From Orobanche coerulescens (taxonomy: Eukaryota; Streptophyta; Magnoliopsida; Lamiales; Orobanchaceae), in contig CM065815.1 of NCBI GenBank assembly GCA_033398695.1, positions 103,196,501 through 103,260,500 of the forward strand: a stretch of DNA of 64,000 bases. The letters run 5' to 3'. How positions within the stretch are numbered: position 1 is the first letter of the stretch; each line of letters starts with the position of its first letter. Positions 10,335 through 21,489 of this stretch are shown in pieces. The notes beneath the pieces are model-generated. The model saw only the letters and a list, made by a program, of their open reading frames with translations. It was not told the origin of the DNA and searched no databases. The position numbers were made by a program, and so were the translations under genes.

Positions 10335-13300
10335 TGAGTATGAGCAACTTATAACAACATGTTTTGGAAGTTGGAATCATGGATTAACATCATCTTCCAC
10401 CCGGATCGAAGGTAAGAACACCTAAACTTTTGGTTTTTGGATGTTCTTGAGATTTCTTGGTGTTTTGGCCGATTTGCTTTGTTTTGATTCAGATTGTTGA
10501 TTGAACTTGATTGTAAACTCGTAATCATTCATTATTCTTGAAGTTTTGTGGAAAGAATTCGAGTATTTCTTTGAATAATCAATTGAATTGGACTATGCCT
10601 TCAAAGTGTTCGATGAAATGTCTCAATGAGTAGAACTTGGAAAATTCTACACGTTTTCGTATGAATGGTGATGGAAATGATATTGTTGTGATGATTCTTG
10701 GTAATTATGGGAATTTTGTTAAAGGAAGATAATGAATTGGTGATCAAATGAATCGATTATGTTGTTATGATTATGGAATCGTAGTATTCTCGATGTTCTT
10801 GGTGGTTTGTTGCGATTCATGATGTTATGAGAAGTATATGTTGAAGGACATGATTATATACACCTTGAATTATGATTAAGGGTTGTTTAGATGTTAGAAA
10901 ACATCGGGTTATGTTGTTTTATGGATTATGAACGTGAATTTGGATAATTCGTGTTCTTAAAGAACTCTTGAGTTACATGTTATGATTTTGGAAGGATTTC
11001 GGATAATTTTGGAATGTGATTATTCACGATAATAATCGGTAAATTTTTTTCTACGAATTTACAAGTATGAACAAGAAGGAGTTTTGTCTTCGTATTTGGA
11101 GTTGAAGTTGGAATCGAATATGTTATAAAATCCTTAATGTCGAGATGAATTGATCATTGATTTGATGAATACGTTTTAAAGTGTTGGTGTTTTGGATATG
11201 AATATGGAATATTCACATTTAGAACTAAGTTATGTATCTTGGTACAATATTCGTATAGGAATACGAATATGATTTCGAGTTTGATGAGAATTATTATTCA
11301 TGTTTGAATTTGGAAATTCATACTTATTGAATAAGTGTTCAATTCGGATAATGGAATTATTTGAAACCTTTGGAATATGGTTATCTATATTGTTGAATTA
11401 ATTGGATTGTCCGGATTGATGATGATAACCGGTAATTGGATTTTATTATGATTAGACAAGGAGGAAACTTGTAATTGTTTTTAAGATTGAATTTGGAATC
11501 GGTAATGTTAGACCCTTGTTGGTTTAAATAGATTATGGATATGATATTCGGATTGTGGAATCGTATTGTGGTTTTGAATTCGTGATCGATTGATTTGGTT
11601 GTTCGGATTTGTGTTTAATCGGGATTTTGTAGAACCGTTGTGCTTGTTGATCGGTTATTGATTGTTATTTGTGATCATCGAGTTACGACTTGTATCGTGG
11701 ATATGGGTTCGTATTCGTTGAGTTTGTTGGTTGAGTATGTAGGTTATTGATTTTTATCGAATGTGTGTTAATCGGTTATTGCAATAGGTTGATATGTTTT
11801 GATCGTGGATTATGACCGTTGAGTTGCGGTTGAGGCTAAAGAGTTCGTAGATTGCTTTTGGTCGGGGCTAAGGAGCTCGTAGACAAAGGCAATGGATTTT
11901 GGTAACGGCTTCGTGGTATCGGTATCGAGGCAAGTTTATATTTGTTCAGTTTATAATATTTGATGAATGGTTTCGTTTTCATTTCATTTATAATTCGTAT
12001 AGCAATGTTGTTAGAAATGTAAGTTGTCGGGATAATGGTTTGTATATCGTGCTCTGGTTGTATTAAATCATAAGGTATATGATTTAATTGTGTTCAGGGA
12101 AGACGTGAGTTATCTTTGGTCAAGGATATAGAATATCGGATATCGAGGATAGTTATCGTGATGACATAAATATCGGGATAAAGGGTTATTGGTATTGAAT
12201 GGATGGTACCTTATTTGAGATTATTTGTATAACTATGTATTCGTTCAGGAATGTTGTTCGTGGAAAGGATGTTGTCTTCGGCTTTGAGGTAATTTATGTA
12301 TTGTTCAGTTATGAGATAATTATTATGTTGAGCTGTTGTATATGTTGTATGTTGAGGCTTCGTATATTGAGATTAAATCTTGGTTGTTCGTTGAGGATGT
12401 TGATCCCGTGACTATTGTTGGTATTAATGGTTATGTTGATCGTCTCATTGGGGGATGTTGATGGATATGGTCCTCGGCTTTGAGGTAATCTAAGTATTTG
12501 TTCAGTCATGTGGATAATTAGTATGTTGAATTGTTGTATATGTTGAGGTTTCGTGTAATGAGTTTCGTATCGGTTATTCGTTGAGGGATGTTGATCCCAG
12601 GACTGTTGTATTGAGATCGTAGATCGTGTTGGTCATTCATTTGGGGATGATGATCCCAGGATTGATGTTTTGGATATTGATTAGTCATGTCGACTTTTCA
12701 TTGTCGGTCTGTTGTTGTTCACTTCGGTGAGTCTTTTGATCCTTATTGGATATGTGTTTCTTTGAGTTTCGTTGTCATGTTGCATCGTGACATATCTGGA
12801 GTCATATCTGCGTGCCGATTGGTTATTGTGTAGGATTTTTAGCCGAGCACATGATGGTTATGTGTTGATATTTCCATATTGAACCGTGCACACGAGACGT
12901 AGTTCGTGAGGCTAATTAGGTACAAGACCACACGTGTATGTGATCAATACCCGGGGTGGCTTGTGCACGGACACATTTCCGGATCGGGCGTACTATGACT
13001 TCCATCTTTGAGCCATATTGTTTGGTCGTTCATCCTCCATTTATGGTTGGGTATGTTCGACAGTTTGTGACTGTTTGTTCATACGCCCGAGGGGTATGTT
13101 CGACAGTCGGAGTTATTTCTTGAGATCCATTATTGTTGATCATTTGGAGTTTACCTTGTTGATGGTATTCTCGGTTATTGTTGATCCTTTGTTGATCGTG
13201 TCGGAGTTATCATGTTGATGGTATTCTCGGTTATTGTTGATCCTTTGTTTATCGTGTCGGAGTTATCATGTTGATGGTACTATCGGTTATCGTTGATCCT

Positions 13301-14320
13301 TTGTTGGTCGTATTAGAGTTATCATGTCGATGATATTCTCAGTTGATGTATTGGTTGATCATTGTTATTGATCATATGAGCATTCAGACTGTACGTCGAT
13401 GTTTCGGGATTTGTTATCATTATCATATGGTAGTTGATCTACAGATATGTTGTGTACTGTTGGTTTATCCAGGTTGAGTTTTGATTGTGTAATCCGATGG
13501 ACAGGATTTGGCACGGATGAATTATTTCATGATTATGAGTTATGATGATGTTTTGAGGATTGTTGGTATTTTTGAAATTCAATACAGATAATTGTTGTTA
13601 AGTTCATTTCGTCATTCGAGGATGCGAAATGTGGATTATGGTAAGGATTGGATTATTATGGATTGGTAAGGTTATAACGGTAAGATTACGTTGGTAGTAT
13701 TCTTACAGTATTATTACATTGGTATGTAATTATTTATGATGATGTGATCGGTATCATTATTGAGTATTGTGGCTGACCCCGTCGTGGGCTTTATTTTTAG
13801 GTACTCGGAGATCAAGCTAGTAGCGGTCGTGAGGGGATGAGCTTCCCGATGTGATACTGGATGTGGCTTGTTTTCGGAGAATTGAGTATTCTTTTCCGGT
13901 TATTTATTTCCGCTGCAAATGTGTATTTTGAACTGTGTATATCTCAAAATGGCTTTTCGGTATCTTTATCCGCTGCGTGTGTGTATTTTAAAAGGGCCTT
14001 TTTGGCATTTTGTGAACTTGAGTTATTTCGTTAAACTTTTTCCTAAACTATTTTATCGGTACGTTTAAGTGGTAGCTTAACGTACATTTTGAACTATCGA
14101 GATTTGGCACTTCGCCTTGTATTTTCAAATGGTATTTTATGACGGTATTTGAGAACTTTGTTTTTGAAAATATTTGAGTTTTTGCAAAATATTACCGTCA
14201 TCGGCCTCTTTGGCTTTTTGAACGTTTTTGAATTGGTTTTGTAAACGGTTTTTAGCCTGGTGGGTTCCGGCGTGGGACCCACGGCGCTGTAATATCCCGG
14301 ATGGTTTTGGGGGTGTTACA
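10335..14320 (+). mobile_element. LTR of family B, copy 1 (5'-truncated)
   Basis: It corresponds to family B LTR sequence from about base 950 onward, so the U3 region, palindrome array and TATA are missing. It retains the donor-like AAG|GTAAGA (near 10411), GAGGCAAGT (near 11927), a 56-bp tandem repeat (about 13130-13340), an inverted repeat around TGACGGTA...TTACCGTCA (near 14137-14200) and the end hairpin GTGGGT...ACCCAC (about 14261-14283). It ends GGGGGTGTTACA, followed by a primer-binding site. No open frame resembles a protein. Confidence 0.88.
13130..13340 (+). repeat. 56-bp tandem repeat in family B LTR copy 1
   Basis: About four units contain GTTGATGGTATTCTCGG and TTGATCCTTTGTTGATCGT, with GTGTCGG recurring at a 56-bp step (13198, 13254, and a diverged unit near 13310). 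The same array recurs at about 26930-27125 and 32270-32470. Confidence 0.8.
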
Positions 14321-14325
14321 GAAGA

Positions 14326-14337
14326 TGGTATCAGAGC
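14326..14337 (+). other. Primer-binding site, family B
   Basis: TGGTATCAGAGC is a twelve-base match to the initiator-Met tRNA end, five bases after the LTR. Confidence 0.88.
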
Positions 14338-14359
14338 TTGGGTTTTGTGAAACCCAAGC
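14336..14359 (+). other. Stem-loop adjoining the primer-binding site
   Basis: GCTTGGGTTT, loop TGTG, AAACCCAAGC: a perfect 10-bp stem overlapping the end of the primer-binding site. Family C has GCTTAGGTT with AACCTAGGC at the same place. It could be an RNA packaging or dimerisation signal (inference). Confidence 0.6.
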
Positions 14360-15012
14360 GTGTGTGTTATGTGGCTCTACCGGTACGATAGTAGCGTGGC
14401 TTTTGAAAATGAGTTTTTCTGACTTTTGAGTCGAATCGATTTTTGGAGTTTCCAAAATTTTCGTGATTCTTTTCAAACTGCTATTTGTGATATTTGTGTG
14501 TGTTGGTTGTGTTGAGACTTCGTATGGGAGTCGTGTGCTAGTATCACGGGAAATCATCGGCTTCACGCACCTGTAAGTATATTGGTTTGGTTACTTCGCT
14601 TGTGGCGACGCTTGATTGTTTTTGTGATGAGTTGGAAAATTTTGGATTTATCTGTTGTTGGTGATGGGTTGCAAGTTTCGAGGACGAAACTTATTTTAAG
14701 GGGGGTAGTATGTAATACCCGAATTTTCAGTATAAATTTTTCGCGTTATTTTATCGAGATATCTTGTATAGTTTGGTATCTATACGGTATGGATAAAATA
14801 AATTGAGAACCGAGACAACTATCTTGGTGTGATTATCGTTTTGATTGTGAGATATATTCGGGATATGTTGTATCGTGTTAAACAGATTTGGATATCGTAT
14901 CTTGTATGAGAATATTTTCGGATTCGATATGTGTATTCGATGCCGTATGTTTGTATTTTGTACACCGAGACGTCGGACAGAACAGTTGGATTTTGGCTAA
15001 GTATAATAGCCA

Positions 15013-15556
15013 TTACGCACGTTAAGCCTTGGAGCTTACGTACGTAAAATGTGTTAGCCACGTCGTTATATAGTGTACATAACGCACGTAACAAGAGGAA
15101 TCGGACAGTGGGGCCCGTGGTGGCGGCTTTCGGCGCAGATGTGGACAGTGAGTCAACGGATGGAGTTACGTGCGTTATACGGTGTATTACGTCGTAATAC
15201 GATTATTATCTTGTAGCAAGTCAACGTACGTATTACGACGCGGAATAAGTGTTACGTGCGTTACGGGGTGGTGGCCGAGTCGTGGCGAGATGACTGGATG
15301 GCCGAGCATGGCGGTCGTGACTCGTTGGAATGGCGGGCATGGTCGGCGATGACTCGTGGGGTGGCCGATCACGGTCGGCAAGTGACTCGCGAGGATGGCT
15401 AGGATCGGCGATTACGTACGTAAGCGGTGGCGATTCTGGCCGTAAGGAGCGATTACGCACGTAAGCTATTGCCGATTACGTACGTAAGGGTTCCGGAGTG
15501 GGCGGTAGGGTCGGCGCGGCCGCTCGTGCGTAAGGACCCGCCGGTTACGTGCGTAA
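15013..15556 (+). repeat. Phased array of TTACGTACGTAA palindromes, family B LTR copy 2
   Basis: Variants of the perfect 12-bp palindrome TTACGTACGTAA occur here, including TTACGCACGTTA at 15013, a perfect copy at 15036 and TTACGTGCGTAA at 15545. The step is 23 bp in the well-preserved part. Several units are damaged by missing AC pairs compared with 28813-29004. Confidence 0.88.
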
Positions 15557-15574
15557 CGTGCGGCAGGTCTCGGC

Positions 15575-15582
15575 TATATAAG
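15575..15582 (+). promoter_or_regulatory. TATA box, family B LTR copy 2
   Basis: TATATAAG lies 30 bp after the start of the last palindrome and is conserved in the other B LTRs. Confidence 0.78.
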
Positions 15583-17733
15583 GCCCGACCGAGTCACCTA
15601 CTCATTTTTCGTTTTCTTCGTTTCTTCGCGATTCCTTCGGCAAGAATTGATGGATTTGAGTATGAGCAACTTATAACAACATGTTTTGGAAGTTGGAATC
15701 ATGGATTAACATCATCTTCCACCCGGATCGAAGGTAAGAACACCTAAACTTTTGGTTTTTGGATGTTCTTGAGATTTCTTGGTGTTTTGGCCGATTTGTT
15801 TCGTTTAGATTCAGATTGTTGATTGAACTTGATTGTAAACTCGTAATCATTCATTATTCTTGAAGTTTTGTGGAAAGAATTCGAGTATTTCTTTGAATAA
15901 TCGATTGAATTGGACTATGCCTTCAAAGTGTTCGATGAAATGTCTCAATGAGTAGAACTTGGAAAATTCTACACGTTTTCGTATGAATGGTGATGGAAAT
16001 GATATTGTTGTGATGATTCTTGGTAATTATGGGAATTTTGTTAAAGGAAGATAATGAATTGGTGATCAAATGAATCGATTATGTTGTTATGATTATGGAA
16101 TCGTAGTATTCTCGATGTTCTTGGTGGTTTGTTGCGATTCATGATGTTATGAGAAGTCTATGTTGAAGGACATGATTATATACACCTTGAATTATGATTA
16201 AGGGTTGTTTAGATGTTAGAAAACATCGGGTTATGTTGTTTTATGGATTATGAACGTGAATTTGGATAATTCGTGTTCTTAAAGAACTCTTGAGTTACAT
16301 GTTATGATTTTGGAAGGATTTCGGATAATTTTTGGAATGTGATTATTCACGATAATAATCGGTAAATTGTTTTCTACGAATTTACAAGTATGAACAAGAA
16401 GGAGTTTTGTCTTCGTATTTGGAGTTGAAGTTGGAATCGAATATGTTATAAAATCCTTAATGTCGAGATGAATTGATCATTGATTTGATGAATACGTTTT
16501 AAAGTGTTGGTGTTTTGGATATGAATATGGAATATTCACATTTAGAACTAAGTTATGTATCTTGGTACAATATTCGTATAGGAATACGAATATGATTTCG
16601 AGTTTGATGAGAATTATTATTCATGTTTGAATTTGGAAATTCATACTTATTAAATAAGTGTTCAATTCGGATAATGGAATTATTTGAAACCTTTGGAATA
16701 TGGTTATCTATATTGTTGAATTAATTGGATTGTCAGTTGATGATGATAACCGGTAATTGGATTTTATTATGATTATACAAGGAGGAAACTTGTAATTGTT
16801 TTTAAGATTGAATTTGGAATCGGTAATGTTAGACCCTTGTTGGTTTAAATAGATTATGGATATGATATTCGGATTGTGGAATCGTATTGTGGTTTTGAAT
16901 TCGTGATCGATTGATTTGGTTGTTCGGATTTGTGTTTAATCGGGATTTTGTAGAACCGTTGTGCTTGTTGATCGGTTATTGATTGTTATTTGTGATCATC
17001 GAGTTACGACTTGTATCGTGGATATGGGTTCGTATTCGTTGAGTTTGTTGGTTGAGTATGTCGGTTATTGATTTTTATCGAATGTGTGTAAATCGGTTAT
17101 TGCAATAGGTTGATATGTTTTGATCGTGGATTATGACCGTTGAGTTGCGGTTGAGGCTAAAGAGTTCGTAGATTGCTTTTGGTCGGGGCTAAGGAGCTCG
17201 TAGACAAAGGCAATGGATTTTGGTAACGGCTTCGTGGTATCGGTATCGAGGCAAGTTTATATTTGTTCAGTTTATAATATTTGATGAATGGTTTCGTTTT
17301 CATTTCATTTATAATTCGTATAGCAATGTTGTTAGAAATGTAAGTTGTCGGGATAATGGTTTGTATATCGTGCTCTGGTTGTATTAAATCATAAGGTATA
17401 TGATTTAATTGTGTTCAGGGAAGACGTGAGTTATCTTTGGTCAAGGATATAGAATATCGGATATCGAGGATAGTTATCGTGATGACATAAATATCGGGAT
17501 AAAGGGTTATTGGTATTGAATGGATGGTACCTTATTTGAGATTATTTGTATAACTATGTATTCGTTCAAGAATGTTGTTCGTGGAAAGGATGTTGTCTTC
17601 CGCTTTGAGGTGATTTATGTATTGTTCAGTTATGAGATAATTATTATGTTGAGTTGTTGTATATGTTGTATGTTGAGGCTTCGTATATTAAGATTCGTAC
17701 TGGTTGTTCGTTGAGGGATGTTGATCCCAGGAC

Positions 17734-17738
17734 TATTG
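17734..17738 (+). other. Target-site duplication, left side of element C
   Basis: TATTG here and at 26196-26200 flank the TG...CA ends of C. Uninterrupted B LTR (12412, 31539) has a single TATTG at this point. Confidence 0.92.
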
Positions 17739-18057
17739 TGTAATACCCACGATTTTCGTTCCGGTTATTTTGGATTTTTTTCGGATATTTCCCGGTTGTC
17801 GAGTTCCGGTATTATTTTCTCGACAACTGATTTTGGCGTCTAAGACCGTAGGTGATGATTTGTTATCCGTTGTTTTCATTTCGGACCGATGATGTTGTCC
17901 CCGAGTATTTTGTCGTGTTCGTTCCGTGCGATTTCGGAAAATCGAGTCGTCGAATCATGGTGGTCGGACCGGCCGGACGGTTGGGGGCGGTGGCCGGACG
18001 AGGCTGCAGCCTTGGCCGGACGAGTGCGAGCCTTGGCCGGGCGGTTGCAGAACCGCG

Positions 18058-18401
18058 TAGCGCACGCCACGGCCGGAAAGTAGCGCACGCTACGGCCGGG
18101 AGCGGCGCACGCTATGGCCGGTTGGCTGCCGCGCTAGTCGGCAAAGCGGTAAGGCGAAGGTTACGGGCTGGGGAGATCGGCGGGTAGCGCACGCTGCTGC
18201 CGGACACTGCGCACGCTACGGCCGGCCAGAGCGCACGCTACGGCTCGAAGGCTGCAGACGCTACTGGCCGAGCCAGAAGTCTCTGGAATGTGGCTGGGCC
18301 GACAGCGCACGTGTTCGGCGCATGATGGCGGGCCCGGCCGAACATTCTCGACCATGACCGCCCGCTAGCGCACGCTAGCTTCAGCGATCTAGCGCACGCT
18401 A
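18058..18401 (+). repeat. Palindrome array, family C 5' LTR
   Basis: TAGCGCACGCTA variants start at 18058, 18081, 18103, 18185, 18207, 18229, 18366 and 18390. Within clusters the steps are 22-24 bp. The spacers are rich in GGCCGG. The motif is the same as in family A although the rest of the LTR differs. Confidence 0.88.
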
Positions 18402-18410
18402 GTCGCACGA

Positions 18411-18418
18411 TATAAATA
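18411..18418 (+). promoter_or_regulatory. TATA box, family C 5' LTR
   Basis: TATAAATA lies 21 bp after the start of the last palindrome. The 3' LTR has it at 23952, 23 bp after the last palindrome. Confidence 0.8.
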
Positions 18419-21363
18419 TGACCGAGCGATCCTGTTTGCACTCATTTTCATTTCCTTCCTTTCGTGTACGCGCTGGAGTCTTGGAGGTGACGAAGGCATG
18501 TTGTTATACAACTAATCCACGAAGTTTGGGAGCTGATAATATCGATTAATCACTCCATAACATCCTTCAATCCATCGAATCAAGGTTAGTTTTTCTAAAA
18601 TCATAGTTTTGGGAAAAATTGGGGATTTTGTTGATTTCGTCCGTTTGATTCGTTATAACTTAGAATAGTGAGGGATTGTTGATTATTAAGTTGTTTTATA
18701 TCGAATTCCTTGTTTTTCCATGGTTGGATTACCAAGGATTCTTCGTTTTGTTGAGTTCCTAATCGGTGCCTTGAAGGTGTCCGGTGAAAATCCTTAGAGG
18801 GGGGTTTTGGGCGTTCTACGATTATTCTTCCTCGTACGATCGTTGATTATTGACGGTATTATGTTAGGGTCAGGTTCCTTGCGAAGAACTTGAGTCGGAA
18901 CCTTTCCGTTCGCGGTTTTCCGATCGGTAGAGTTACCGTCGTTTTCACCGGAGAGTTGTGGACGTTCGAGGTTTTCCGGTTGAGCCATGTTCGTCGGAGT
19001 GTCCGGCATCGACTATCGAGGCAAGTATCTTGCCCATACATTACGTATTTGGTGAATATGATGATTGAAAATTGACGATATGTGTTAAACAATTGTTCAC
19101 AACCATTTTTCTAAAGATTCGTTATAACTATAATCATGGTTTTATTTAAAGAGGATTCTTGTGTTCGGGAATTAATGTGCTTAATTGACTATACGTATTG
19201 GTGTCGAGTATAGGATCACATTATTTTCGAGTGATGCCATTATGTGTGATTTTGTTGTTGGTAAGTTAAAGTTCAATCATTTTGTTAAGAATTTGTGTGG
19301 AGTCATGCGGATGTGTGTGTGAATGTGTGAACTCGTGTGATATTGGTTGTGTCGATTGGTGCTGTTTAGATGGTGTGTTTCTTTGTGGATAGTATAAATT
19401 TTGGGTCGTGAGTATGTGTTGGATAATATGGCCATTTTAGCAAAATACCTCGACTATATATATTGTGATTGACTCTTGAGGATTGCGGTTTTGGAAATGT
19501 GAATTGATGAGAGTTGTAAGGTTTTTCTCGGGTACTCTCTCTCGGGGATTGACTCGACGGGGTCACACGGGGACCTGGTGGCTTAGCGGCTGGACCGGGT
19601 CGCGAGAGTTACCAGTGGGCATTCTCACCGGGATTGCTCGACGGGGCATACGGGGACTTGGTGGCCTTACGGCGGGACCGGAGGCTGGGCCAAGTCGCGA
19701 GAATTGCCAGTGTTTGTCTTGTTGATTAATTGTGATATGTCAGGAGTATCACAATGCTTGTTGCTCGAGTCGAGACATTATATATCGAGTCTTGGTGTTT
19801 GGCTAAAATGGCATAAAAATAATGTGTTGTGTGTAATGTGTCGTTGGAAGTGAATTGAAGTGAATGAACGGGTCGTGGACCTGTATTGATGATCGAAATG
19901 GTTGGGTCGTGGATCTGTGTTTTGTATTTGGAATGAGTTGGGTTGTGAACCCCGTGTTTTGTTAATCGAATTTGCATTTTTGGAAAATGAATATTGGGCG
20001 GTGACCACTAAGTGGCTTTTGAAGAATTAAGAACTTTACTATCGCAAATGTTTTGAAAACTCCGAGATTTGAAAATGTTTTCAAAGTGCTTTCTTGTTTT
20101 GGTTTCTACTTTCAAGACTTGAACTACTTTAATTATCAAATAGCTCGGAAGTCTTTTGTTGTATTCTCGGAATGTGTTTTGTATGGCTCGTATTTGCACT
20201 TTATACTTGTACTAGCAAAACGGTGGAGTTTTGCTAACCCCAAGTATTCGGGGGTGGATGTACATTTTTGCATCCGGTACATGCGAGTTTGGGAGCAAAA
20301 CACGGGATCGGCGCGAAGGATGATGGAAGGCGACGATACTAATCATACGAAGGCCGAGTGTTGGATCTGATCGGTCAGGAGTTTGTGTATGGTCTTTCTT
20401 ACGCCGTACTTTTGGTTTGTGAGTATATTTTACCCTTGCATGGGTATGAGTCGAGATAGAAATGTGTATTTTTGACTTGCGTTGTGACGAAAGACCAAGA
20501 TGGTCTACGGTTTGGTATTTTATCATGTCGGTATGTAATTTATTGTGTGGTTTTGATGTCTAGCTTGGTGGATCCTCACGGAGAGGGTCTACGGCGTGTA
20601 ATATTCGGTTTGATTAAGGGTGTTACATTTATGGTATCGAGCTTAGGTTGCGGAAACCTAGGCTATCGGGTCGATCGGGTATTGTCGTGTCTTGTTGCAG
20701 CGATTGTGTTTGTCTAAGTCGTGTCGCGGCGTCGTCTGTGATGTCGGCCGTGATTAGTATCGAGGTGCAGCCATCATCTTCGTGCGACCTGTGGATGTAA
20801 GTCTCCCTACTATATTGTGCCTTGTGATATACGAGCTTGTATGATTTTTTGTTATGATGTGGAGTTAAAGGTGATTTGTGAGTATGTGGCCTATGTTGTT
20901 TCATTTTCGTATGATGACCTCAAGGTCAAAATTTTTAGAGAAATCCAACTACCGATATTTTATTTTCATTTGATATTATAAGTTTTCAAAACACGATTTT
21001 TGAATCCAAGTAAAGTTTACAAAACGTAGACAAGACGTGACTCTCGTTTTCAACTTATCGGTTTTATGGCTGTTGGTCGAGAAATACGTGATGATGTTCT
21101 TGTTGTTCGGGCAGTGATGCCAGTTTTAGATTAAAACAGTGATGTGAATGCTAAGTCGTTCGGTATGAGTTAAGATAGCTCTCTTTATTAATAGACGGGA
21201 TTTCGATCCTAGATGACAGTTGTCCTTTGATGGTTGCTCACGAAGTGTTGTAAGCTTGTGAATCGATGGCATTTAGATTCGTATGCTGTCGTTGTTCATT
21301 TGTAACTGTCGGTCCTAATAATGTCGTATATATGTTCGTAATCACGTGCTGAATTTGAGCTGT

Positions 21364-21489
21364 TAGCGCACGCTAAGTACAAGGCTAGCGCGCGCTAATG
21401 TGGCATGAGTAGCGCACGCTAAAGTTGTTGTAACGCGCGCTAATACAGCATGAATAGCGCACGCTAACTAATTATTGTAGCGTGCGTTA
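21364..21489 (+). repeat. Internal palindrome array in family C
   Basis: There are six motifs at 21364, 21386, 21410, 21431, 21455 and 21478, in steps of 21-24 bp. The array is followed by TAGCTGGGACAG, similar to AAGCTGGGACAGTATAAATA in A LTRs, but without a TATA box. It looks like a relic U3. Confidence 0.88.

Larger units (their letters stand above)
14321..14710 (+). mobile_element. Family B internal region (390 bp), copy 1
   Basis: The whole internal domain between two B LTRs is only 390 bp. It holds a primer-binding site (14326-14337), a strong stem-loop, a donor-like CTGTAAGT (near 14572), the GTTTCGAGGACGAAAC inverted repeat (about 14675-14690) and a purine tract AAGGGGGG (about 14698-14705) just before the next LTR. 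There is no gag or pol. The unit has only what reverse transcription and RNA packaging need in cis, so it must have moved using proteins from another element. Confidence 0.9.
14711..17738 (+). mobile_element. LTR of family B, copy 2, left part (interrupted by C)
   Basis: It begins TGTAATACCCGAATTTTC after the purine tract. It contains a palindrome array, TATA box, donor-like site (15733/15734) and GAGGCAAGT (near 17250), and is split at 17738 by element C. The other half resumes at 26196. Its first 500 bp differ from 28503 onward mainly at CAG, CTG and CCGG sites. Confidence 0.92.
17739..20627 (+). mobile_element. 5' LTR of family C
   Basis: It starts TGTAATACCCACG and ends GGGTGTTACA. It carries a GC-rich palindrome-containing U3 (17960-18400), TATA box (18411), donor-like AAG|GTTAGT (18584/18585), GAG|GCAAGT (19018-19026), two GGGGATTGACTCGACGGGG-like blocks (about 19545-19690) and a hairpin-like LTR end (about 20568-20595). 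ORFs of 60-110 codons here are not supported as genes. Confidence 0.92.

Noticed and set aside
12199..12411. ORF starting MDGTLFEI in B LTRs (also 17520, 31323)
   Set aside because: It is short, hydrophobic and ends differently in each copy. It is LTR sequence with no protein match.
14326..14337. tRNA gene
   Set aside because: Only the 12-base complement of the tRNA 3' end is present, with no cloverleaf, so it is a primer-binding site.
14094..14566. Minus-strand ORFs of 62-104 codons over the B LTR end and internal region (also 28170, 33235, 33393)
   Set aside because: They cover the primer-binding site and hairpins. They are open only because the + strand is G/T-rich, and there is no recognisable domain.
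17852..18441. ORFs of 64-111 codons in the GC-rich part of the C LTR (also 23387-23885)
   Set aside because: They overlap on both strands, are Arg/Ala/Gly-rich from GGCCGG content, differ between the two LTRs and lie in the promoter region.
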